A DNA stretch of 10,841 bases from the NCBI GenBank assembly GCA_005223375.1, contig RXOD01006249.1, positions 1 to 10,841 of the forward strand, written 5' to 3'. Origin of the DNA: Amoebophrya sp. AT5.2. Taxonomy: Eukaryota > Sar > Dinophyceae > Syndiniales > Amoebophryaceae. The position numbers and the translations under genes are program-made. Under the pieces are notes generated by a model that saw only the letters and a list, made by a program, of their open reading frames with translations, made no database searches and was not told the DNA's origin. This document shows positions 1-6,595 of the stretch, one piece after another (position 1 is the first letter of the stretch; each line of letters starts with the position of its first letter).

Positions 1-3000
1 AAGCTCGAGCGCTACTCCCCGGACAAGCACCTCCCACCGCTGTTCCTCTCGCCTTTGATGTTGGCGCCGAGAAAGGGCAGTGTGCTGCAGCGGCTGGTGG
101 TCGATTACAGGGTTTTGAATAAATACCTACGCCCGTTTGGTTACAAACCAGCGGATGCCGAGGCGATCCTCCGATCGCTGAGCGGGAACAACTACTTTTT
201 TCTGGCCGATATGGCCTTGGCCTACAACCTCTGTGGGCTAACACCGGAAACTTCCGCTATGTTGGCCATCGTGGCCCCAAGCGGTACTTACGTCCCGACT
301 CGCCTTACCTTGGGTCCCTCGGTTGCACCGTCTTTTTTCCAGGCGGCCGTGGAGGCTGAATTCGGGTTCATCGCGGGTCTCTATCCTTTCCTCGACGACC
401 TCAGTGGAGGGCTCAAGACGTTTGACGAGCTCATCGAATGTCTTTCTTCCGTCGCAAACGTGTGCCGCGAGAAGGGGTTCCGCCTGTCTTTGCGGAAAAC
501 CACGGCTTGCACTAGCCGCGTTGAGGTCCTCGGGTACACCGTGTCCAAAGACGGCCTGCACATGCAGGCGGAGAAGTGCGATCTCATCCGGGATTGGCCC
601 TACCCCGGCTCTCGAGCCCAGCTCGAGTCGTGGTTATGCCTGTCGCGCTACTACTTACCCTTTTTGTGGGCCTTTCAGGATAAGGCCAGTCGCTTGCTCG
701 ACTACAGTCTGGGGCGCCTCGACTGGAAAGACTTCCACGACGACCAAATCGCCCGCGCGGACTTCGATAGTCTAAAATCGCTTTTCACGAAGGAGGCTAC
801 GCTCTCCGAACCAGATTTCGGAGCGGCCCGGGTACTGGGGCGCCGGGCGTTCCGCGTCACAACGGACGCCTCCGATCGCCGATTGGCCTGGTCCATTTCC
901 CAGGAGGACGCGCAGGGGCGTTTGAGGGTTTGGAGGGTCAAGACTAGAACGCTTTCCGCTGCAGAACGCAAATGGACGACACTGGAGAAAGAACTGGCTG
1001 CGATATTCTTTTTTGCGGAGTCCGGTTGGGACTTGATTAAGGGGTATCCCTTTCTCCTTTTTGGGGATCGTGCCAACATCTCCACCGACGCGCTCTCTTC
1101 CGTTTTCCACAACGGCACGTCGCGCAACAAAATCATCCGCTGGTACCACGCGTTGAAGCACATGCTTCCGTTTTGTATCCGCGTGCATGTGAAGGGTGCG
1201 AGTAACGTGCTAGCAGACGCGATGAGTCGCCTGGACGACCACCTGGTCGAAGAGGTTTCTGACATCGCTTCCGAGTTACCAAGGGTTAAAGACCTTGTCC
1301 AGCTGTTAATCACGGACTCTGACACGGCAAATCGCATGATTAGCGAGCGCCGCGCAGTTTTTTCCTCCGCGCTTGCCGCAGAACACCGGGAGTCGCCCGA
1401 AAGTGACACGCTGCCGCCTGAGTTCGGCGACGCGCCGCTGGGGTCCATCGCTTCCTTGGGGTCGGGTCAACAAAGTCTCCCTTTCGCAAAGACGGACGAC
1501 CAGGAGGTCGTGAATAAAAATCTAAAAGCCGAGGCAGCCGCTGCTGCCGCGCACCAACCGATCCTCCCTGGTAAGGAGAAAAAGATCCGCGTGCGCAAGC
1601 CTCGTTTGAACATCAACGTCGCTGCCCCCGATAACTTTCTCCCTGACCCTACTGCCGGTTCTTCCCGCGACCCGTCGAGGGGCGCTGGGGGTGCAGGGAA
1701 TGCAGGGAATGCACTGATGGTCGACGGGCCCCGGGTCGACGGGGATGTCGAGGGGGTTCCGGTTAATCGGGGTCTGATGGAGCTATACAGCAACTCAAGT
1801 TCGCCCCATGATTCGACGTTTACGTCAATTTCCAGGGTGGACGACTACGCTGGGTCGAGCTGGAAGCTCACGGCCCGCAACGGGAAGTCGAAGTGGATTG
1901 CCATTGGGAATGATCCCGAGGGTACTTTCACGGAGGCTTGGAGAGTCCTGGTGGACAACACCGAAACCACTAGTGTAGTTGAGGGCGGCGTCGAGATCGA
2001 ACGCCGACCGCACGCATCCACATTTATTGTGGTACCGCGGCCGACTGCAGCCCCACTTAGGGACGGGCTGGTCGTGTCGACACAGGGGGGTTGGTGGAAC
2101 AAACGCCGGCTTACTTTCCTGAGCGAAGATTTAGTTTGCGCAGAGCCGCTCTTTGTCCGCAGCGTGGCGTTAACGCCGGGCATGACGGGGAAGATGTTCC
2201 GCTGCCAGTGCGGGCTGGGGGAGGGTGGTGAAGAGGATGATCCGTCCACGTTCACCTGCACTAAAACCTACGAGAGAGTTTTACCGCGCGCGCTAGGCGC
2301 CCCGCTCCTCCCGTTGTCGGAGGACCGGGTCCCAGAAGCGACGAAGGTACTTCCGCTGCCTGAGGGCTCTGCAAACATGACTCCCACCTTTGTGGCTGCG
2401 GGGTCTACCATGGATTTGCCGGTAGGCATGGCGAGGCGCTTTTTCCTGGTCGAGGGCGAACAGGATGGCCAGACTGTCGCCGTAGTGAAAAACGCTACTG
2501 CCGCTATCGATGAACAGTACGGCATGATTGCCGGCCCAGCGTGGGTGTTCGAAAGGGAATCGAACGCCACCAACTACCCGTACATGCAGTGGTTGGTCGA
2601 TATGTACGCTCGCGAGCACGGGTTGCGGCTTGCAGAAGCGCAGGAGCAGGACGATCAATTGGGCGAATTGATTATCAACTGCCGCCGCAAGCTAGGGGGT
2701 TGTCAACCGCTGTCGCAAAAGCTGCAGGGGGAATTGAGAAATTACCGCCTAAGCGAAAGCGGTTTGTTGCAGCGGTACGTCGCTGAGCGGGGCATTGAGC
2801 CCGGCTGGTACGTGCTGATTCCCCGTAGCGCGAAGGTGACTGTGACTAGGGCGGATGGCGCGGCCGACGATGGCCCCATCTGCGAACCGCTGCGCAAATC
2901 CCTACTTCGGGAAGCGCACCAGGAAACAGGACACGGGGGTCCTTCTGCGATGTCGCATTTCCTCGCCCAGACGCGGGTTTTCTGGACAGGGATCACTGGC

Positions 3001-4023
3001 GACTGCCAGCGTTTTACGTGCCTTTTGTGTGAAGCGCAGAAGAAGGCAAAGATCGACGCTGAATTCGAATCGGAAAGATATCTAGGCCTGTTCAAAGTTT
3101 TGTTTGTCGATGACGCCGGCCCGCTTACGCATCCCGCTAAGCCGAAGAATCCGGTGAGGGCCCTTTCCCTGGGGGGGAAGCACGCGAGGAGCCGCACGGC
3201 TACCACGGCGAACAAGAAAATTTCTGCGCAGGCGCTGGAAAATGCGAATGTGAACCGCGAAAAGACGAAGCAGAAGCGCGAAGTCGCGCTCGCGCAGGAA
3301 AAGAATGACCCGATGAGCGTTTTGCTGGTCCGCTGCGCGGCCACGTTCTTCCCCTGGATCCTTGCCTATGATAAGGAGCCCACGGCTGAGGGGACGGTCG
3401 CTCTGCTAAAAACCAAGGTTTTCAACTTGAGTTCAGTTCCTGTTGTCGTCAGGACGGATGGGGGATTTCGTGGACTACAGGACCACCTCCCGCGAGGCTG
3501 CCTACACGTGAACTCCCTGTCTTTCTGCCCGAGGGCGCAGTGGCAGGTTGAGGTGTTGAGCAAGCCTCTGACGCGGTATCTGAGGGCGAAGGCCCGGGAG
3601 CTGCCGAAGGCGGAGCTCGCCGCTTTTCTGCCCGGTCTGGAGACCGCACTGAGAATGAACGTGATCCCGTCGATTGGGAAGAGTCCCTTCGAGCTAGTCA
3701 CGGGGCGGGTGCCCCGGAGACAAGGCGCGCTGGAGTTTGGGATCTACACCGATGGGCCGCTCCATGAGTTGGTTGCCCAGGTGACCGAAACCGAATTGGA
3801 CACCGCGCTGCTGCGCGACGAGGTCGCCAGGAAGAACCTGGAGGCACAGGCGAGTGCGAACAATTTACGCACCTTCCTGCCCGGCGACCTGGTGATGTTG
3901 GCTAGGAAGACCGACGACGACGGGCCCTCCAGCCACCGCGTTGGACCTGCGCCGATACCTCGCCCTATGGGAGGTTACCGAGGTGCGCGGGTCGTCCATC
4001 TGGCTCACCCAGATTGCGGGTGA
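1..4023 (+). CDS. pol: Ty3/Gypsy-like Pol polyprotein: RT, RNase H, unknown region, integrase (5' partial)
   Basis: The frame is open from base 1, so residues are numbered from there. The RT begins at once with the fingers motif LVVDYRVLN. Palm Asp70 and an FLDD box (130-133, catalytic Asp132/133) replace the usual Y-x-DD. RNase H shows Asp289 (TTDAS), Glu331 (EKEL), Asp356 and Asp406 (ADAMSRL). Residues 410-890 match no domain I recognise. The integrase starts with RNYRLSESGLL near 915, then an HHCC zinc site (His973, His978, Cys1007, Cys1010). The core is Asp1037 (VDDAGPL), Asp1153 (RTDGGF) and Glu1184 (WQVEV). The core is enlarged: about 115 residues separate the first two Asp, including a Lys/Arg-rich stretch. 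GDLVMLARK near 1294 begins the C-terminal domain. The last 30 or so residues are off-frame; the true continuation is one base later (3896-4264). This is a cytoplasmic/nuclear retrotransposition enzyme. I am sure of the family, less sure that this copy works. Confidence 0.9.
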   Translation, partial: KLERYSPDKHLPPLFLSPLMLAPRKGSVLQRLVVDYRVLNKYLRPFGYKPADAEAILRSLSGNNYFFLADMALAYNLCGLTPETSAMLAIVAPSGTYVPTRLTLGPSVAPSFFQAAVEAEFGFIAGLYPFLDDLSGGLKTFDELIECLSSVANVCREKGFRLSLRKTTACTSRVEVLGYTVSKDGLHMQAEKCDLIRDWPYPGSRAQLESWLCLSRYYLPFLWAFQDKASRLLDYSLGRLDWKDFHDDQIARADFDSLKSLFTKEATLSEPDFGAARVLGRRAFRVTTDASDRRLAWSISQEDAQGRLRVWRVKTRTLSAAERKWTTLEKELAAIFFFAESGWDLIKGYPFLLFGDRANISTDALSSVFHNGTSRNKIIRWYHALKHMLPFCIRVHVKGASNVLADAMSRLDDHLVEEVSDIASELPRVKDLVQLLITDSDTANRMISERRAVFSSALAAEHRESPESDTLPPEFGDAPLGSIASLGSGQQSLPFAKTDDQEVVNKNLKAEAAAAAAHQPILPGKEKKIRVRKPRLNINVAAPDNFLPDPTAGSSRDPSRGAGGAGNAGNALMVDGPRVDGDVEGVPVNRGLMELYSNSSSPHDSTFTSISRVDDYAGSSWKLTARNGKSKWIAIGNDPEGTFTEAWRVLVDNTETTSVVEGGVEIERRPHASTFIVVPRPTAAPLRDGLVVSTQGGWWNKRRLTFLSEDLVCAEPLFVRSVALTPGMTGKMFRCQCGLGEGGEEDDPSTFTCTKTYERVLPRALGAPLLPLSEDRVPEATKVLPLPEGSANMTPTFVAAGSTMDLPVGMARRFFLVEGEQDGQTVAVVKNATAAIDEQYGMIAGPAWVFERESNATNYPYMQWLVDMYAREHGLRLAEAQEQDDQLGELIINCRRKLGGCQPLSQKLQGELRNYRLSESGLLQRYVAERGIEPGWYVLIPRSAKVTVTRADGAADDGPICEPLRKSLLREAHQETGHGGPSAMSHFLAQTRVFWTGITGDCQRFTCLLCEAQKKAKIDAEFESERYLGLFKVLFVDDAGPLTHPAKPKNPVRALSLGGKHARSRTATTANKKISAQALENANVNREKTKQKREVALAQEKNDPMSVLLVRCAATFFPWILAYDKEPTAEGTVALLKTKVFNLSSVPVVVRTDGGFRGLQDHLPRGCLHVNSLSFCPRAQWQVEVLSKPLTRYLRAKARELPKAELAAFLPGLETALRMNVIPSIGKSPFELVTGRVPRRQGALEFGIYTDGPLHELVAQVTETELDTALLRDEVARKNLEAQASANNLRTFLPGDLVMLARKTDDDGPSSHRVGPAPIPRPMGGYRGARVVHLAHPDCG

Positions 4024-4264
4024 GCGCGTCGGACAGATACGCCAGCCCGTGAAGAGTACCCGCTGCAGGCTACTAGCCAAAAGCGGAAGTTGGGACAAGT
4101 CTGACTACGTTGAGTTGGCAGAGGTACAGCCGGCGCCGTCCGCCGAAGCCGTAGACCCTGTCGGCTCCCTCGATTCCCCTACCGCGTTTTTCGAAGGTTT
4201 CCGCACGCAAGGTTGCCCGGCTTGTGCGCGCTTGCGCCGCCGCTGCTACTTTGTTCGAGGCTGA
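3896..4264 (+). pseudogene. Frameshifted continuation of pol: integrase C-terminal domain
   Basis: This frame opens just after a TGA at 3893-3895 and lies one base later than the main pol frame. It contains LALWEVTEVRGSSIWLTQ, the pattern of the GPY/F-like C-terminal domain of Gypsy integrases, which normally follows GDLVWL-type sequence directly. The main frame has GDLVMLARK and then turns into unrelated residues, so the original protein must have crossed between frames at about 3905-3940. There is no ATG here; it is a tail, not a separate gene. A one-base insertion or assembly error is the simplest cause. A programmed +1 shift is possible but unusual this late in pol. Confidence 0.75.
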
Positions 4265-4493
4265 GGCCGCTGTGCTAGGCACCGATATGTGCCCGGCGAT
4301 GGGCCCCTCGACGTGCTGCGCTGAAGCGATCCCGACGACGGGTCTGCTCGCGCTGGAAAATCCGATCTTTTCTGAAATGCAAATGTCGGCTGCTGTACAG
4401 AATTGCCACTGGCGGAGCCCCCAGCAACAACCACCAACACGGGGGCGGCAACAAGCACAAAAACAAAAGCGGGAAGTGGGGAAACGGAAATAA
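4155..4493 (+). pseudogene. Open segment of unknown function after pol, third reading frame
   Basis: This is an unrecognised open stretch between TAG at 4152 and TAA at 4491, one further frame on from the pol tail. It encodes an Ala-rich, probably helical segment (RKVARLVRACAAAATLFEAEAA) and then a Cys-containing part (MCPAMGPSTCC). From about 4410 it turns into low-complexity Gln/Arg-rich residues that look like an out-of-frame reading of the next segment. The first ATG is at 4287. It could be the decayed C-terminus of element 1 or part of a separate accessory or Gag-like ORF. Coding is plausible but not proven. Confidence 0.35.
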
Positions 4494-4929
4494 AAAATGG
4501 AAGTCCAAAGGCAACTGGAACAACTGGAGCAGCGGTTGGGGCAGTTGGGGAGACTGGAAGAAAAATGACTCCGGCAAAGATGCCAGCTTCTCGTTCGGAA
4601 AAGCAGTACCGGACGCCAACACCAAAAAAGATGCGGAAGCCGCGGACAACGACGGCGGCAACAAATATCGAAAAGGAGCGGATGGCCCGCGCTCGACGGG
4701 CTCCATCGAAGTGGAGGAACTGCGGAACTTGATCTCGCAGGTCAAGAAGATCACGCCGGAAGAACTCAAGAAAAAGAAAGTGCGCAACTACCGCCTCGCC
4801 GAAAGGTGTGGGGTCAAAGATGGCGAGACGCTAGTCTCGTGTAAGCACGGCCCCAAGGGGGAGAAGTGTGGTCACGACAAAGGCCACAAAGGGGCCGACG
4901 AGCTCTTCTGCCAACTCGCGGATAGGTGA
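4279..4929 (+). pseudogene. Gly/Asn/Lys/Trp-rich and Cys/His-rich open segment, Gag-like?
   Basis: The frame is open from the TAG at 4276 to the TGA at 4927, with no ATG codon anywhere in it, so on its own it is not a normal gene. From about 4420 it reads as a basic low-complexity tract rich in Gly, Asn and Lys with repeated Trp (WNNWSSGWGSWGDWK). A charged region follows (EELKKKKVRNYRLAE), then a Cys/His cluster (SCKHGPKGEKCGHDKGHK, final Cys near the end). The cluster is not a canonical CX2CX4HX4C knuckle, but basic tracts followed by Cys/His clusters are common in nucleic-acid-binding Gag C-termini. It may be the 3' end of element 1, or a Gag remnant belonging to element 2. Entry from the previous frame near 4410 would be needed. 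Confidence 0.4.
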
Positions 4930-5501
4930 AAGACCGAGCTCCATGTTTCTGGCGCGGGCAGAACAATCTGCGCCCGGGTGTACATTACAAGCAAGAGGCT
5001 CGAAATAGTGCTACAATTATAGGTGGAGACCACTTCGGGACCACCACGAACAGTTTCGAAGAAACATAGTTTCCTGGCGCTGCAGAAAGTGTAAAGCTGC
5101 TCATCGGAACTACTAATTTTATTTCCCGCTCCGAAGAAGGAGAAGAAATTCTTGCATAATACCAGACATACTGAAGAATACCTACAATAGCACTTCATTT
5201 GCACGGCTAAACAGTCTTCCTGTAAAGCAATTATTTTATGTTTTGTCTGCCGAAAATGCAAATGCCAGCCAACGAGTGTCCACAAGCGCAATAGCCGCGT
5301 CGAGACGAAAGCGTCGCTCTTACATCGGTCGCGTCAGCGCTGCCCTCGTTTCGTGTCGTCTCTGACTCGGCATCGATCGTGTCGTGGGAGGGAAGAACGA
5401 GGGATGACGCGAGTGACAGCATCGACGCTCGCTCCACCCGATTCTCGCATCGCCAAAAAATCCCATCAGCACCGCACAGGAGCATTGGCTAGCAGAAGGT
5501 T
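4930..5501. other. Non-coding stretch between the two elements
   Basis: There is no supported gene on either strand. The composition drops to AT-rich around 5000-5250 and rises again after 5290. TATA-like words occur (for example near 5016 and 5230) but nothing that makes a promoter call safe. The boundary between the elements, any 3' LTR of element 1 and the 5' untranslated region of element 2 should all fall here. I searched by eye for the 232-bp spacer at 10135-10366 (the expected A1 copy of a YR element) and found no match. Confidence 0.5.
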
Positions 5502-5849
5502 ATGACCCATGTGAATCACCGATCAAAAACAATTGTTGCAGGTCTAGCTTTTCTAGCGATGTCAGAAAAGTTAAAAGCAGACTGGACCTGCCGCAGGGCA
5601 GGGCTGAAGTATGAGGCGCAAGCCGAAATCGAGCTAACAAGCAACCGCCTGCATCAAGTGAAAAGAGCATACAAAGCTGAGAAGATTTTTAATGTCGCGC
5701 GTCCCGCTTTCCAACTTGCTGAACACGAGCGTGAGGGAGGACCTCCGTGGATGCCGCTGCCACCGCAGCGCCGCCCTGAACTAGCCGACACGAAAGTCGA
5801 AAGATGGAGTGACGTCAACTTCGTCTACCACTTCCGGCCACAACGATGA
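5502..5849 (+). CDS. Small ORF1 of the DIRS-like element, unknown function
   Basis: This 115-codon ORF begins with ATG at 5502. The protein is mixed basic and helical (SEKLKADWTCRRAGLKYEAQAEIEL) and then Pro-rich (GGPPWMPLPPQRRPE). I see no zinc knuckle, signal peptide or membrane segment. Its position as first ORF suggests a Gag-like or leader role, but the sequence does not show this. Its TGA overlaps the ATG of the next ORF as ATGA, so the two are likely linked in translation. It might instead be a 5' exon or a chance ORF. Confidence 0.4.
   Translation: MTHVNHRSKTIVAGLAFLAMSEKLKADWTCRRAGLKYEAQAEIELTSNRLHQVKRAYKAEKIFNVARPAFQLAEHEREGGPPWMPLPPQRRPELADTKVERWSDVNFVYHFRPQR
5846..5849 (+). promoter_or_regulatory. 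ATGA stop/start overlap between ORF1 and ORF2
   Basis: The ATG that opens the RT-containing ORF shares its last two bases with the TGA that closes ORF1. The frame upstream of this ATG is closed by a TGA at 5810, so the downstream ORF cannot start much earlier. Such overlaps support termination-reinitiation, known from some non-LTR retroelements and RNA viruses. Here it is an inference from position alone. Confidence 0.45.
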
Positions 5850-6595
5850 CTGGGATGAAGAAGCACCACCGCAGGGCCCTCGACCTACTCAGGGAGAGGG
5901 ACGAGGCGGAAAAAGAAAACGAAGAGAAAATCCTGAAGGAGGAGCGCGCGAGACTCGGCGAAATAGTGCAGTTCTGGGCAGAACAGCGCGAGAGAGAAGA
6001 GGAACTGCAGGCAAATCTGGACTACCTCGAACACCAAAAAATCCATCTACGCCGGATCTCGAAGGCGTATGTAAACCATGACGCCGAATACGGAGCGAAG
6101 CTGTTCAGCCCGAGGCTCCTCGGCATGTGGGCGGAGTGCACGAACTACCTCGAGCCAGCGACCAGAGAAGCAATATACGGTATACACGGCTACCTGAATA
6201 CCGGTTTCCCCGTCGAGGGGCCAGTGCCGCTCTTTGGAGCATGGCCGGACGCGCGGCCGATGAGCACGCAGGAGAAACAGGCCATCTGGGACACGCGCGA
6301 GCAGCTGCGCGAGCGGTTAGCGCAGATCGACCAGATGTCAAAGCTCCGATCGGAGCCATACGAGTTCGAAAACGAACAGACAATGGGCGGCTGCCTGAAA
6401 GCAGTAGAAGCGCTACTCGCCGGACCATGGGCAGAGCCGCTGCCCAAGGCAGAGGCAGAAAAATCTGGGGAATGGATATTCCCTTTCTTCGGGTACCGCC
6501 CAATCGCTCTTTCTTACTTTCTCTGCAATTTCACCTCTCCCGCTAAACGGGCAACCGCCATTAGGAGCAACCCACACATCACTCCACCAGGTTAG
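5846..6595 (+). CDS. N-terminal part of DIRS-like RT protein: coiled coil and RT-entry block (exon 1 to 6492)
   Basis: This is an open frame of 249 codons, but I think it codes only to 6492. Residues 10-70 or so are strongly charged and heptad-like (RERDEAEKENEEKILKEERARL), a likely coiled coil. Later come GFPVEGPVPLFGAWPDARP and a block with ALLAGPW and WIFPFFG. As I recall, DIRS-like RTs of dinoflagellates have a comparable run just before the RT fingers: a GFP/VFP-type motif, a KGP motif, then W-I-x-x-R-F-G. The residues after WIFPFFG (about 6494-6595) look like translated non-coding DNA. Joined by splicing to 6591-8241 it gives a protein of 765 residues. The RT-entry match is from memory. 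Confidence 0.65.
   Translation: MTGMKKHHRRALDLLRERDEAEKENEEKILKEERARLGEIVQFWAEQREREEELQANLDYLEHQKIHLRRISKAYVNHDAEYGAKLFSPRLLGMWAECTNYLEPATREAIYGIHGYLNTGFPVEGPVPLFGAWPDARPMSTQEKQAIWDTREQLRERLAQIDQMSKLRSEPYEFENEQTMGGCLKAVEALLAGPWAEPLPKAEAEKSGEWIFPFFGYRPIALSYFLCNFTSPAKRATAIRSNPHITPPG
6493..6590 (+). other. Candidate 98-nt GT-AG spliceosomal intron inside the RT gene
   Basis: The only GT between about 6400 and 6590 is at 6493-6494 (CGG|GTACCG), next to the Phe-Gly of WIFPFFG. A pyrimidine-rich stretch at 6504-6542 follows. Of the AGs downstream (ending at 6564, 6567, 6590, 6595, 6600), only the one ending at 6590 (CACCAG|GTTAGG) restores the reading frame of the RT segment. The segment is 98 nt, not a multiple of three, and contains stops in the downstream frame (TAA 6544, TAG 6562). 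The exon junction places Phe-Gly directly before Leu-Gly-Gln, at the spot where related RTs read R-F-G-x-x-Q. A plain frameshift in a dead copy is the alternative. Confidence 0.6.

Larger units (their letters stand above)
1..4264 (+). mobile_element. Ty3/Gypsy-like retrotransposon, 5'-truncated by window, LTRs not seen
   Basis: The domain order RT, RNase H, integrase in one frame is that of Ty3/Gypsy (Metaviridae-type) LTR elements. Copia-type elements place integrase before RT. Gag, protease and the 5' LTR would lie to the left of the window. I could not identify a 3' LTR: nothing downstream is repeated elsewhere in the window, and the left LTR needed for comparison is absent. The right limit is the end of the pol C-terminal tail and could lie further right, up to about 5500. 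The frame changes near the 3' end suggest that this copy is degraded. Confidence 0.85.

Noticed and set aside
702..1448. Long antisense open frame (248 codons) opposite the RNase H region
   Set aside because: It lies wholly opposite a strongly supported coding sequence, is Ser/Arg-rich as GC-rich antisense frames tend to be, and shows no domain.
2742..3344. Antisense open frame (200 codons) opposite the integrase
   Set aside because: It is a mirror of the integrase zinc site and core, with no recognisable motif of its own.
4824..4839. Perfect 6-bp hairpin CGAGAC-GCTA-GTCTCG
   Set aside because: It is short, lies inside an open frame, has no T-run or partner site, and is likely chance.
4853..4870. 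Purine run AAGGGGGAGAAG followed by TGTGG, like a polypurine tract and LTR start
   Set aside because: It lies inside the Cys/His-rich open segment, no matching LTR copy is available, and no CA end is evident. Too weak to call.
4872..5485. Antisense open frames in the region between the elements
   Set aside because: There are no motifs, the composition is low-complexity and Cys/Ser-rich, and nothing supports expression.
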